A stretch of 64,000 nt of DNA from Nocardia higoensis NBRC 100133 (GTDB taxonomy: Bacteria > Actinomycetota > Actinomycetes > Mycobacteriales > Mycobacteriaceae): the NCBI RefSeq assembly GCF_000308595.1, contig NZ_BAGA01000038.1, positions 1 through 64,000 of the forward strand. The letters are read 5' to 3'. The position numbers and the translations under genes were made by a program. Of the stretch, positions 42,788 to 51,519 are shown in pieces. Position 1 is the first letter of the stretch, and each line of letters begins with the position of its first letter. The notes beneath the pieces are model-generated. The model was given only the letters and a program-made list of their open reading frames with translations, was not told the DNA's origin and did not search any database.

Positions 42788-43651
42788 CTACCGGTAGCCG
42801 TCGTAATGATCGGCGGGGAAGTCGCCGCTGTGGAAAGCGCGTGCGAGATCCGTGCCGGCGAAGGCCGGAGGCGTGCGGCCGTCGACGGCGAACCGGTACA
42901 GCGCGGCCGAGTACACGGTGTTGGCGGCGGAGTAGAAGGTCAGCACGGTGATGAACGCGCCGAGGCCCAGCCAGCAGCCGACCGTCGACAGCAGGACGCC
43001 GCCGACGGCTTCGTCGGCCAGCGCGCCAACGACCGTACCGATGAGCATGCTCAGCAGACCGCCGACGAGGACGAGGATGTAGCCGAGGGTGCCGAGACGG
43101 GTGGTGCCCGCGACGCCGGTACCCCACACCCGCGCATGGCATTCCCGGGCGGCGCGCACCGCGTCGACCGGGCCGCGACGCTCCAGCACGATCATCGGCA
43201 GCACCAGGTAGGCGATGTCCGACCACGGGGTGGCCCGGTTCGGTCCCGGCACGCCGGGTTCACCGGCGGTGCGCTCGAACAGCCGCAGCACCGGCAGCAC
43301 GATCGCCACCGCCAGCGCCCAGGGCAGCAGCGCGAAGAATCGGGACCGGCCCGCCCGCCGCCCGGTTCTCGGGTCGGCCCAGCCGCCGCGCAGCACATTG
43401 TCGGCCTGGGTGAGCAGGCCGGCATTGCCGAGAACGGTCATCGCCACGCACAGCAGGTACACCACGAAGACCGTCGGGTACGGGATGGGGGAGGCCACGC
43501 CGAGGCCGGTGAAGAACAGCGTGGCGAAGGTGGCGCCGGTGAAGCCGATACCGACCAGCGCCGAGGTGACCGGGAACGAACGCAGCCCGCGATGCGCGCG
43601 CAGGACGGCATTGGCGGTCGAGTACATCGTTCGCGCGGTCGTGTACGACAC
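42788..43651 (-). CDS. Multi-pass membrane protein (DUF6159-like)
   Basis: 287 aa with about six hydrophobic segments, including SALVGIGFTGATFATLFFTG, VVYLLCVAMTVLGNAGLL, FFALLPWALAVAIVLPVLRL, LGYILVLVGGLLSMLIGTVV and LGLGAFITVLTFYSAANTVY. Between them are positively charged cytosolic loops (RGGWADPRTGRRAGRSR). The motif NTVYSAALYRFAVDGRTPPA near the C-terminus is common to actinobacterial proteins of the DUF6159-like group. No enzyme motif is visible and the function is unknown. It is convergent with the valine operon. Confidence 0.75.
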   Translation of the reverse strand: MSYTTARTMYSTANAVLRAHRGLRSFPVTSALVGIGFTGATFATLFFTGLGVASPIPYPTVFVVYLLCVAMTVLGNAGLLTQADNVLRGGWADPRTGRRAGRSRFFALLPWALAVAIVLPVLRLFERTAGEPGVPGPNRATPWSDIAYLVLPMIVLERRGPVDAVRAARECHARVWGTGVAGTTRLGTLGYILVLVGGLLSMLIGTVVGALADEAVGGVLLSTVGCWLGLGAFITVLTFYSAANTVYSAALYRFAVDGRTPPAFAGTDLARAFHSGDFPADHYDGYR

Positions 43652-43719
43652 GTGGGCGTCCCCCCGGGATAGAGCGGTCTATCGGTCGCAGCCCATGCTA
43701 GCCACGGCGGGGTGCGGCC

Positions 43720-44805
43720 TCAGCCGGGCGGTGCGAGCTGCGCGGGCGAAGACTGCACCGTCAGGGGGATGATCAGCGTCGGCGTGGAGCCGTTGTCCGG
43801 CGTGCGGTAGGAGTCCCGGCCGAAGACGAGCAGCCCGGCGACCGTCGCGCCGAGAACGAGGGTCACCACGGCGGCGGTGACCAGCTTCCAGCGACCGACT
43901 CGGCGCGCGGGGACCGGGCCGAGGGCCGCGGGCGTCACCGGCTCGGTCCGCAGGCGGGGCATGTGCACATCGCCGGACGGGCGTTCGGCCGCCAGCAGCA
44001 CCGCGCCGCGCGCCGAGACGTGCTCGGGTTCGGGGTCGTAGACGATCGGGACATCGATCGCCCCGGCCAGTTCCGCGCACACGATCGGGCTGCGCGCGCA
44101 CCCGCCGACCAGCACCAGCGCCTCCGGCCGCGTCCCGGTCCGCTCGACCAACTGCTCCACCGCCTCGGCGGAATGACGTACGCCCGCCGCCAGCAGGTCG
44201 GCGAGATCGCTGTGGGTGAGTACGGCGCGCGCGCCGGACCGGGGATCGATGGCGGTGACCACCCTGGCACTGCTGAGTTCTTCCCGATGGCGGCGCGCGG
44301 CCACACGATCGGCGCGCACGCCCGAGTGGGCGAGCCGGTTGCGCAGCAGCGCGTCGTAGTCGTCGCCACCGGGACAACTGCTGTGATCGACCGCCAGCAC
44401 GGCGTCGGCGCGGCAGTCGACCTGGGTGAGGGTCAGGCCGGAACTGCCCATGTCGTAGATGACGACCGAGCCCGAGGCGGGCACCTGACCGGTGAAACGC
44501 AGGTAGCGCAACTGGGCCAGCGGCTCGTCGACGATGGTGAGCCTGCGCCCGCCCGCCGCGCGCCGGATGATCTCGGCGTGCTCGGGACAGCGGCAGGTCA
44601 CCGCGGTGCTCGCGATCAGCTCGTCACGGTCCTGTGCCGACCGGCTCATCAGCCGGATGACTTCGAAGACCGCCTCGTCGACCCCGGCGCCGGGGCGGCG
44701 CTCGACCGCACAGGAATCGATGGGCGGCAGATGCGGCTGGTCGGAATGGGTGAGGATCGCCCGTGCGCCACCCGCGCCCGCGGAAACGCCCAAGACCAGC
44801 ACCAT
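43720..44805 (-). CDS. Hsp70-like ATPase with a C-terminal membrane anchor
   Basis: 361 aa from ATG 44805 (MVLVLGVSAGAGGARAILTH). An actin/Hsp70-type ATPase domain is indicated by SVVIYDMGSSGLTLTQVDCR (phosphate loop, DxGxxxT-like), PEHAEIIRRAAGGRRLTIVD with ...DEPLAQLRYL (the Hsp70 EPxAA-like block), and EALVLVGGCARSPIVCAELA (GG-x-x-R-x-P adenosine loop), then ARGAVLLAAE. Instead of a peptide-binding domain it has a single transmembrane helix (LVTAAVVTLVLGATVAGLLV) and a short outward tail of about 40 residues. This is not a classical chaperone. Related membrane-anchored Hsp70 proteins of mycobacteria and nocardiae are of unclear function. Confidence 0.8.
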   Translation of the reverse strand: MVLVLGVSAGAGGARAILTHSDQPHLPPIDSCAVERRPGAGVDEAVFEVIRLMSRSAQDRDELIASTAVTCRCPEHAEIIRRAAGGRRLTIVDEPLAQLRYLRFTGQVPASGSVVIYDMGSSGLTLTQVDCRADAVLAVDHSSCPGGDDYDALLRNRLAHSGVRADRVAARRHREELSSARVVTAIDPRSGARAVLTHSDLADLLAAGVRHSAEAVEQLVERTGTRPEALVLVGGCARSPIVCAELAGAIDVPIVYDPEPEHVSARGAVLLAAERPSGDVHMPRLRTEPVTPAALGPVPARRVGRWKLVTAAVVTLVLGATVAGLLVFGRDSYRTPDNGSTPTLIIPLTVQSSPAQLAPPG

Positions 44806-44866
44806 GGCGTCAATGGTGGCCCTTTTGCCGCCGGGTGCCAAGACGAACGTACGGGCAGGTGCCCGC

Positions 44867-45427
44867 TCAGCCGGCCTCCGGCGCGGCGCCGCCCGCCCAG
44901 CGGACGGGGGAACCGTCGGTGTCGAAGTCGCCCGCCGCGTGCCGGAACTCCGCCAGCAGCTGCAACAGCGTGCCGAGCCGGTCGGGCGCCAGTCCCGGCT
45001 GCGCGAACACCTTGGCGTTGAGTTCCTCCGTCGCCCCCGCCACGGATTCCCTTCCGGCGTCGGTGATTTCGATCAGCGTGGCGCGCCGGTCGCTGGGATG
45101 CGGGACGCGCGTGACCAATCCGGCCGCCTCCAGCCGGTCCACCGTATTGGTGACGCTGGTCGGATGCACCTGCAGCCGGGCGCTGGCCTTGGCCATCGGC
45201 AGCGCGCCGGTCTTGCTGAAACTCAACAGCCGCAGCAGTTCGTAGCGAGAGAAGGTGAGCCCGGTCGGCTTGAGCGCCTCGTCGACGCGCGCCATCACGA
45301 TCTGCTGCGCCCGCACCAGCGAGGTCACCACGGCCATTCCGTCGGCGGCATCGCCCCAGCCGTGGTCCACCCACTGGCGGCGGGCCTCCTCGATCGGGTC
45401 GAGCGGAAGCGGACGTGGCCGAGACAT
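44867..45427 (-). CDS. MarR-family transcriptional regulator
   Basis: 186 aa from ATG 45427 (MSRPRPLPLDPIEEARRQWV); longer in-frame extension upstream runs through a tRNA gene and is rejected. The winged helix-turn-helix is clear: LTFSRYELLRLLSFSKTGAL, MAKASARLQVHPTSVTNTVD, RLEAAGLVTRVPHPSDRRAT and LIEITDAGRES (the DRR wing). The C-terminal dimerisation helix is longer than usual. It is an isolated gene, so no target can be assigned. Confidence 0.9.
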   Translation of the reverse strand: MSRPRPLPLDPIEEARRQWVDHGWGDAADGMAVVTSLVRAQQIVMARVDEALKPTGLTFSRYELLRLLSFSKTGALPMAKASARLQVHPTSVTNTVDRLEAAGLVTRVPHPSDRRATLIEITDAGRESVAGATEELNAKVFAQPGLAPDRLGTLLQLLAEFRHAAGDFDTDGSPVRWAGGAAPEAG

Positions 45428-45577
45428 GCGTCCGATCATCGCACGCCCCTCGCCGTCGGCGGCCATTCCGCAGAACTCGGTATGCCCGATTCCGGCCGTT
45501 GCCCGTCGAGCGTTGGAATCAGCGTGACCGTAACGCTGGCCCCATGCCGGCGTCACGGGGCAGTCTGTAGAGGCCAT

Positions 45578-45652
45578 GCGGGCGTGGCTGAGAGGTTTAG
45601 GCAACGGTCTGCAAAGCCGTGCACGCGGGTTCGATTCCCGCCGCTCGCTCCA
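45578..45652 (+). tRNA. tRNA-Cys (anticodon GCA)
   Basis: The acceptor strands GCGGGCG (45578-45584) and CGCTCGC (45642-45648) pair, followed by discriminator T and an encoded CCA. The anticodon arm is ACGGT-CTGCAAA-GCCGT with GCA in the loop, and the T arm GCGGG-TTCGATT-CCCGC closes the cloverleaf. The length (75 bases with CCA) and the TGCAAAG anticodon loop are those of bacterial tRNA-Cys. Confidence 0.95.
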
Positions 45653-45732
45653 CGCTGCCGGGGTGCCGGTGCCGGGCCCGATCGGGATGGGATCCCCGAT
45701 CGGGCCCGTCGTCTGTGGCAAGCCCGCGGCTG

Positions 45733-46401
45733 TCAGGCGGCTGTCCCGGCGGTATCCGGATGCTCGGTGACGGGTTCACGCGCCGGGCGTCGGGTGAGTG
45801 GATAACAGGCGAACCCGATCAACGCGGCGCTCAGGTGACCGATGTCGGTGAACGTCGGGTTCATCAGTACGGGGATCAGGTAGTAGACGACCACTACGGC
45901 GGCGTACACGTACCGCCACGGCGACCCGATTCGGTAGGCCAGCACGCCCACGACCCCGGCCAGGGCGTAGCTGACCCCGACATCCAGGGTGTGCACCGCG
46001 GACGCGGGCGCCTCGCCGTGCCGGATGGCCAGGTACAGGATGCCCTCGCTGAGATAGGTCGCGCCGACGTGCGCGATCGCGCACACCGCCAACCAGCGCC
46101 ACGTCCCCAGCCAGCGTTCGGCGGGCACATGGAAGATGTTGTAGAGCAACAGATAGAAGATCCACGGCCCGCCCGCGAGCCAGAACGCGCTGCTCACCAG
46201 TACCCGCACGGGGTCCTCGCGTAGATGATGAAGATTCGTCGACCGGTTGCCGAGCACCTCGTACAGCACGTCGTCGCTCAGATGCCGCCCGACGAGCGTG
46301 GTGATCAGCAGGATCGCCAGCCAGATGAACGTCCCGGGAGCGCGTCGGATGTACGCCCACACCGCGGACGCCGACCTGTGGAGCCCGTCCCGGATCCCCA
46401 T
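45733..46401 (-). CDS. Rhomboid-like membrane protein
   Basis: 222 aa with about six transmembrane helices: FIWLAILLITTLVGRHL, VSSAFWLAGGPWIFYLLLYN, WLAVCAIAHVGATYLSEGIL, SYALAGVVGVLAYRIG, YVYAAVVVVYYLIPVLMNPT and HLSAALIGFACYPL. The order matches rhomboid-like proteins, with a Ser-containing stretch (VGVSYALAGVVG, the GxS position) and a His (DIGHLSAALIGF) where the catalytic dyad would be. The classic GxSG and the HN-x-x-H loop are not both intact, so proteolytic activity is uncertain. It is located between tRNA-Cys and tRNA-Arg. Confidence 0.7.
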   Translation of the reverse strand: MGIRDGLHRSASAVWAYIRRAPGTFIWLAILLITTLVGRHLSDDVLYEVLGNRSTNLHHLREDPVRVLVSSAFWLAGGPWIFYLLLYNIFHVPAERWLGTWRWLAVCAIAHVGATYLSEGILYLAIRHGEAPASAVHTLDVGVSYALAGVVGVLAYRIGSPWRYVYAAVVVVYYLIPVLMNPTFTDIGHLSAALIGFACYPLTRRPAREPVTEHPDTAGTAA

Positions 46402-46434
46402 GCGATCCAGTGTGACCCCGGGGCGGCGGAAACG

Positions 46435-46472
46435 CAGCGGCCCTGGCCAGGAGTTCCTGGTCGGGGCCGCTG
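46435..46472 (-). terminator. Long hairpin downstream of tRNA-Arg
   Basis: CAGCGGCCC (46435-46443) pairs with the GGGGCCGCTG arm ending at 46472, with an inner GGCCAGGA/TCCTGGTC stem. It lies 8 bases after the 3' end of the minus-strand tRNA-Arg and can act as its terminator, although no T run follows. Confidence 0.6.
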
Positions 46473-46479
46473 TGGCATG

Positions 46480-46552
46480 TGCCCTCGGCAGGATTCGAAC
46501 CTGCGGCCTTCTGCTCCGGAGGCAGACGCTCTATCCCCTGAGCTACGAGGGC
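46480..46552 (-). tRNA. tRNA-Arg (anticodon CCG)
   Basis: On the minus strand, acceptor GCCCTCG pairs with CGAGGGC. The D arm is AGCTCAGGGGATAGAGC, the anticodon arm TCTGC-CTCCGGA-GCAGA with CCG in the loop, and the T arm GCAGG-TTCGAAT-CCTGC. The 73 bases end with discriminator A, and CCA is not encoded. It reads CGG, a frequent Arg codon in this genome. The arginyl-tRNA synthetase gene is 1.9 kb to the right. Confidence 0.95.
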
Positions 46553-46647
46553 GGGATAGATGCCGATCCGGGCCGTGCGGCCGCTCGATCGGGCGGGCCA
46601 AGCGTAGCGCATGGCCGGGCGCGACGCCAAAACGGTGACAGGGTGGG

Positions 46648-47403
46648 TCAGTTGAGGTGGAGCGGGGTGCCGCCGCGGGCGGTGAGCATGTCGGTGAGCA
46701 ACCGGGATTCGGCGGCCTGGCTGGATGCCATGCCCGCCGCGAAGGTGCGCACGGCGGTGGTGGCCGCGTGCTCGCCGGCGTACTCGAGCATCGGGATGCC
46801 GCCCTGGTGGTGGCGCAGCATCAGGCTCAGGAACAGGGTGTCGAGTTCGGGGGAGGAGGCCCGGCGCAGGGTGTCGAGTTCCTCGCGCGAGGCCATGCCG
46901 GGCATGGTGTCGACGGGTCCGCTGTGCGCGCTCGCGTCGTGTTGATGACCGCTGCTCTCGGTCATCCAGCCCATGTGGCCCTCGACCGTCTGAGCGGGCT
47001 CGTTCCACAGTTGCAGCCACCCCTGCATCCGGCCGATCTGGTTCGACTGGGTGGTGAGGATGTCGTAGGCCAGCGTGCGGATCTCGGCGTCGGTGGTGCG
47101 GGTGAGCGCGATACCCGCCATGTCCACCGCCTGGTTGTGGTGGGCGGACATGTCCTGCAGGAAACCGATGTCGACGTTGCCCGGATCGGGCTCGGAGTGG
47201 CCGTCGAGCGGCAGCCGGACGACGACGCCGATCACCACACCCAGCAGGATCGCGGCGATCGCGCCGAGCACGAGGACCGCGGAACCGGGCCCGCCCCGCC
47301 GCGCCGCCGCGCCGGCCGCCGTCTCGGCCGTCGCGGGACCGGTCGCCACCGAGCCGGAGTACGCGTCGGCGGTGCCCGCGGCGGTCGAATCGGGGTCGCT
47401 CAT
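46648..47403 (-). CDS. DUF305 membrane-anchored protein
   Basis: 251 aa from ATG 47403. A Gly/Ala/Ser/Thr-rich cytosolic N-terminus is followed by one transmembrane helix (SAVLVLGAIAAILLGVVIGV) and an extracytoplasmic DUF305 domain. The domain has the family's paired histidine motifs FLQDMSAHHNQAVDMAGIAL and LMLRHHQGGIPMLEYAGEHA, plus Met/His-rich segments (GHMGWMTESSGHQHDASAHS, MPGMAS) that suggest copper or other metal binding. Ferritin-like fold relatives are found with copper-resistance genes. It starts 14 bases after the DUF3105 gene, so the two are one operon. Confidence 0.88.
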   Translation of the reverse strand: MSDPDSTAAGTADAYSGSVATGPATAETAAGAAARRGGPGSAVLVLGAIAAILLGVVIGVVVRLPLDGHSEPDPGNVDIGFLQDMSAHHNQAVDMAGIALTRTTDAEIRTLAYDILTTQSNQIGRMQGWLQLWNEPAQTVEGHMGWMTESSGHQHDASAHSGPVDTMPGMASREELDTLRRASSPELDTLFLSLMLRHHQGGIPMLEYAGEHAATTAVRTFAAGMASSQAAESRLLTDMLTARGGTPLHLN

Positions 47404-47417
47404 GTCGGCGCCCCGCG

Positions 47418-48302
47418 TCACTGGCCGGGGGCAGGCTCGGCAGGCAGCCCGGGGATCGGCTCGGTGGGCAGGCTGGGCACGCCGGGGATCATGCCGCCCA
47501 GGCCCTCGGTCGGATCGCTGACCACGTCGGAGCCGTCGACGGACTTGGCGTCGGGGCCGGGGGCCGTCGGATCGAACGGGGTCGGGTTGTCCCGGTCGAA
47601 CATCGGGTTGGAGCAGGAACCGCCGACCTCGGGATGGGTGTAGGGGTTCTGCCGCAGCGCGGTGATGAACTGGTTGATGCGCTCGTCGTCGGCGCTGTCG
47701 ACCTTGAGCTGATGCCCCCAGGACTGCAAGGCGATCGGGGTGTCCAGGTCCGGGTAGGGCGACATGAACGTGTAGGCCTTGCCGTCGACCTTGCTCTCCA
47801 GGCTGTCGACGGCGGCGTTGTCGACCTTGTCCGGGTTGTAGGCGATCCACACCGCGCCGTGCTCGAGCGCGTGCACGGCGTTCTCGTTGCGCATGGCCTT
47901 GCTGTAGACGGTGCCGGTGCAGTCGGCCCATTCGGAGTCGTGCGAACCGCCGAACGGCGGCTTCTGGTCGTAGCCGACGCGCTCGGTGGGCTGCACGTGC
48001 TTGCCGGTGGTCTTGCTGTAGTCGACCGTGACGACGCCGTCGATGTCCAGGGACGGATCCTGCTTCTCGGCGCTGGGCGTGTACTTCGCCAGCTCGGCCT
48101 GCTCGCGGTACTTGGGTACCAGGCTGTAGGCCAGCGCACCGACCAATGCGATGATTATCGCCGCCGCACCGATCGCCATCCACGGGATCTGACGCTTCCC
48201 CGGAAGTCCGCCCTTACCACCGCCCGGAGTACGGGACGAAGAAGTCTTGCCCGCGGCTCGCACGGCCTTGGCCGACTTCGAGGCGCTCTTGCTACTCGGC
48301 AT
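47418..48302 (-). CDS. DUF3105 membrane-anchored protein
   Basis: 294 aa from ATG 48302. A Lys/Ser-rich cytosolic N-terminus leads to one transmembrane helix (WMAIGAAAIIIALVGALAYS) and an extracytoplasmic domain. The DUF3105 signature is clear: YDQKPPFGGSHDSEWADCTG, NAVHALEHGAVWIAYNPDKV and LQSWGHQLKVDSADDERINQ, with conserved His and two Cys. The tail is Pro/Gly-rich and variable. DUF305 and DUF3105 genes often sit together in actinobacteria, as here; a joint role in envelope metal homeostasis is an inference. Divergent from argS. Confidence 0.88.
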   Translation of the reverse strand: MPSSKSASKSAKAVRAAGKTSSSRTPGGGKGGLPGKRQIPWMAIGAAAIIIALVGALAYSLVPKYREQAELAKYTPSAEKQDPSLDIDGVVTVDYSKTTGKHVQPTERVGYDQKPPFGGSHDSEWADCTGTVYSKAMRNENAVHALEHGAVWIAYNPDKVDNAAVDSLESKVDGKAYTFMSPYPDLDTPIALQSWGHQLKVDSADDERINQFITALRQNPYTHPEVGGSCSNPMFDRDNPTPFDPTAPGPDAKSVDGSDVVSDPTEGLGGMIPGVPSLPTEPIPGLPAEPAPGQ

Positions 48303-48409
48303 CGCTCGTGTGCTCTCTCGCTGTGATGAACCGTGTGGGTTCGGACGGAAGGTCGGCGTCGGTGCCCGCCCGAAGGTGTTCACCTGCCCAGACCATAGGA
48401 TAGAGACTC

Positions 48410-50068
48410 GTGACTCCAGCTGACCTTGCAGATCTCCTTCACGCCACTGCGGCGAAGGTGCTCGTCGAACGTGGGCTCGACCCCACGGTGCTGCCCGACG
48501 AGGTCACTGTGGAGCGTCCGCGTAACCCCGAACACGGCGACTATGCCACGAATCTGGCGATGAAGGTTGCCAAGAAGGCCGGCACGAATCCGCGCGAGCT
48601 GGCCGGCTGGCTGGCCGACGCGCTGACCGCCGCCGACGGCGTGAGTTCTGCCGAGGTGGCCGGTCCCGGCTTCCTGAACATCCGCCTCGCGGCCGCGGCG
48701 CAGGGCGCGGTGCTCGAGCGGGTGCTCGCCGCAGGCGCCGCCTACGGCACCTCGGACGCGCTGTCCGGGCTGAAGATCAATCTGGAATTCGTCTCGGCGA
48801 ACCCGACCGGGCCGGTGCATCTGGGCGGCACCCGCTGGGCCGCGGTCGGTGACGCGCTGGGCCGGGTCCTGCTGGCCCAGGGCGCCGAGGTGACCCGGGA
48901 GTACTACTTCAACGATCACGGCGCGCAGATCGACCGGTTCGCCGCCTCGCTGGTGGCTGCCGCCACCGGCGCGCCGACCCCGGAGAACGGCTACGCGGGC
49001 GCCTACATCGGCGAGATCGCCGAGCAGATCGTGGCCGCCCATCCGGACGCGCCGAACCTGCCCGAGGCGGCGCGGCACGAGCTGTTCCGCGCCGAGGGCG
49101 TGGAGCTGATGTTCACCCACATCAAGCAGACGCTGCACGATTTCGGCACCGACTTCGACGTCTACTTCAACGAGTCCTCGCTGTTCGCCTCCGGCGCGGT
49201 CGAGGCCGCCGTCGAGCAGCTCAAGTCCTCCGGCGACCTGTACCAGAAGGACGGCGCCTGGTGGATCGCCAGCTCCGAGTACGGCGACGACCAGGACCGC
49301 GTGGTCATCAAGAGCGACGGCAACGCCGCCTACATCGCCGGTGACATCGCCTACTTCCAGAACAAGCGCAAGCGCGGCTTCGACCTGTGCATCTACATGC
49401 TCGGCGCCGACCACCACGGCTACATCGGCCGGCTGAAGGCGGCCGCCGCCGCGTTCGGCGACGATCCGGCCACCGTCGAGGTGCTCATCGGTCAGATGGT
49501 GAACCTGGTGCGCGACGGCCAGGCCGTGCGGATGAGCAAGCGCGCGGGCACCGTGGTGACCCTCGACGACCTGGTCGAGGCCATCGGCGTCGATGCCGCC
49601 CGCTACGCGCTGGTGCGCTGGTCGGTCAACTCCAGTGTCGACATCGACCTGAACCTGTGGACCAGCCAGAAGAACGAGAACCCGGTCTACTACGTGCAGT
49701 ACGCGCACGCCCGCACCGCCTCGATCGGCCGCAACGCCGCCGCCTTCGACTACGCGAGCGTCACCCCGGATCTGTCCCAGCTCACCGCCGACGAGGAGGG
49801 CGAGCTGATCCGCACCATCGGCGAGTACCCGCGGGTGGTCTCCAGTGCGGCGAGCCTGCGCGAACCGCATCGGGTGGCCCGCTACCTGGAGGAACTGGCA
49901 GGCGCCTACCACCGGTTCCAGACCAACTCCAAGCTGCGCGTGCTGCCGCTGGGCGACGAGCCGGTCTCGCCGCTCAACGCCGCCCGGCTGGTGATGGTGA
50001 ACGCCACCCGTCAGGTGCTGGCCAACGGCCTGGCCCTGCTCGGCGTGAGCGCGCCGGAGCAGATGTGA
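48410..50068 (+). CDS. argS: Arginyl-tRNA synthetase
   Basis: 552 aa from GTG 48410. Class I synthetase features: the N-terminal Add-1 domain, [20 protein letters not shown] (HIGH equivalent HLGG), [40 protein letters not shown], and the KMSKS equivalent RMSKRAGT. The C-terminal anticodon-binding helices end in KLRVLPLG and [14 protein letters not shown]. It is the first gene of the conserved argS-lysA-hom-thrC-thrB block. It overlaps lysA by one base. Confidence 0.96.
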   Translation: MTPADLADLLHATAAKVLVERGLDPTVLPDEVTVERPRNPEHGDYATNLAMKVAKKAGTNPRELAGWLADALTAADGVSSAEVAGPGFLNIRLAAAAQGAVLERVLAAGAAYGTSDALSGLKINLEFVSANPTGPVHLGGTRWAAVGDALGRVLLAQGAEVTREYYFNDHGAQIDRFAASLVAAATGAPTPENGYAGAYIGEIAEQIVAAHPDAPNLPEAARHELFRAEGVELMFTHIKQTLHDFGTDFDVYFNESSLFASGAVEAAVEQLKSSGDLYQKDGAWWIASSEYGDDQDRVVIKSDGNAAYIAGDIAYFQNKRKRGFDLCIYMLGADHHGYIGRLKAAAAAFGDDPATVEVLIGQMVNLVRDGQAVRMSKRAGTVVTLDDLVEAIGVDAARYALVRWSVNSSVDIDLNLWTSQKNENPVYYVQYAHARTASIGRNAAAFDYASVTPDLSQLTADEEGELIRTIGEYPRVVSSAASLREPHRVARYLEELAGAYHRFQTNSKLRVLPLGDEPVSPLNAARLVMVNATRQVLANGLALLGVSAPEQM

Positions 50069-51519
50069 TGAGCGCCCATCCCGCCGGATCCCGGCATGCC
50101 GAACTCAGCGGTGGCGCCGCGAGCGAGTCGACCCGGCTCCCGCACGCCCCGACCCTGCCGATGCGGCCGTCCGACCCGCGACAGCTGATCGACCTGCCCG
50201 CGAACGTCTGGCCGCGCAACGCCGCCCGCGACGACGCCGACGAGGTGCGCCTGGCCGGTGTGCCGGTGCGGGAGCTGGCCCAGGAATTCGGCACGCCGCT
50301 GTTCGTGATCGACGAGGACGACTTCCGCTCGCGCTGCCGCGACATGGTGCGCGCCTTCGGCCCGGGCGCCCGGGTGCACTACGCCTCCAAGGCGTTCCTG
50401 TGCGGCGCGATCGCCCGCTGGATCGACGAAGAGGGGCTGTCGCTGGACGTGGCCTCCGGCGGCGAGCTGGCCGTGGCGCTGCATGCCGGCTTCCCCGCCG
50501 AGCGAATCACCGTGCACGGCAACAACAAGTCGGTCGTCGAGCTGGAGGCGGCGGTGGCCGCCGGTGTCGGGCATCTGGTCATCGATTCGATGATCGAGAT
50601 CGACCGCCTCGACGCCGTCGCGCGTCGCGCCGGTGTGGTGCAGGACGTGCTCGTGCGGATCACGGTCGGCGTGGAAGCCCATACCCACGAATACATCTCG
50701 ACCGCGCACGAGGATCAGAAGTTCGGCTTCTCGATCGCGGGCGGCGACGCGATGGAGGCGTTGGCGCGGGTCTTCGAGGCGGGCAATCTGCGCCTGGTCG
50801 GCCTGCACTCGCACATCGGCTCGCAGATCTTCGAGATCGACGGCTTCGAGATCGCCGCCCGGCGCATCCTCGGCCTGTGGCGCGAGGCGGTCGACAAATT
50901 CGGCGCCGAGCGCACCGCCCAGATGTCGACCCTGGACCTCGGCGGCGGCCTCGGCATCGCCTACCTGCCCGGCGACACCCCGCCGCCGCTGGACGAGTTC
51001 GCGGCCAAGCTGCGCCGCATCGTCGCCGAGGAAGCCGATCGCGCGGGTCTGCCCGAGCCGACCATCGCGGTCGAGCCGGGGCGTGCCATCGCCGGACCCG
51101 GCACGGTCACCGTCTACGAGGTCGGCACCGTCAAGGACGTCACGCTCGACGGCGGCGTGCGCAGGCGCTACATCAGCGTCGACGGCGGTATGAGCGACAA
51201 CATCCGCCCGGCGCTCTACCAGGCCGAGTACGACTGCAGGCTGGTCTCGCGCGCCTCCGACGCGCCCGCCGTGGTGGCGCGGGTGGTCGGAAAGCATTGC
51301 GAGAGCGGCGATATCGTCATCCGTGACGCCTGGATGCCCGCCGATGTGGGGCCCGGCGATCTGATCGGGGTGGCCGCCACCGGCGCGTACTGCTATTCCA
51401 TGTCCAGCCGGTACAACCAGCTGACGCGCCCGGCGGTCGTCGCCGTGCGCGACGGCCGGGCCCGGCTGGTGCTGCGCCGGGAGACGGTGGCGGATCTGCT
51501 GAGTCTGGAGGTTGAGTGA
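50068..51519 (+). CDS. lysA: Diaminopimelate decarboxylase
   Basis: 483 aa from ATG 50068, which shares its A with the argS stop (TGATG). Fold-type III PLP enzyme: PLP-lysine in [20 protein letters not shown] (near residue 110), [38 protein letters not shown] and the Gly-rich phosphate block [33 protein letters not shown] supplies the cross-dimer active-site Cys. It converts meso-diaminopimelate to L-lysine. An N-terminal extension of about 40 residues precedes the barrel domain. Confidence 0.96.
   Translation: MSAHPAGSRHAELSGGAASESTRLPHAPTLPMRPSDPRQLIDLPANVWPRNAARDDADEVRLAGVPVRELAQEFGTPLFVIDEDDFRSRCRDMVRAFGPGARVHYASKAFLCGAIARWIDEEGLSLDVASGGELAVALHAGFPAERITVHGNNKSVVELEAAVAAGVGHLVIDSMIEIDRLDAVARRAGVVQDVLVRITVGVEAHTHEYISTAHEDQKFGFSIAGGDAMEALARVFEAGNLRLVGLHSHIGSQIFEIDGFEIAARRILGLWREAVDKFGAERTAQMSTLDLGGGLGIAYLPGDTPPPLDEFAAKLRRIVAEEADRAGLPEPTIAVEPGRAIAGPGTVTVYEVGTVKDVTLDGGVRRRYISVDGGMSDNIRPALYQAEYDCRLVSRASDAPAVVARVVGKHCESGDIVIRDAWMPADVGPGDLIGVAATGAYCYSMSSRYNQLTRPAVVAVRDGRARLVLRRETVADLLSLEVE

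Noticed and set aside
45427..45721. N-terminal extension of the MarR gene
   Set aside because: The extra 98 codons run antisense through the tRNA-Cys gene and are not protein-like; ATG 45427 is used.
45733..46401. Active rhomboid protease
   Set aside because: The GxSG motif is not intact, so only a rhomboid-like call is made.
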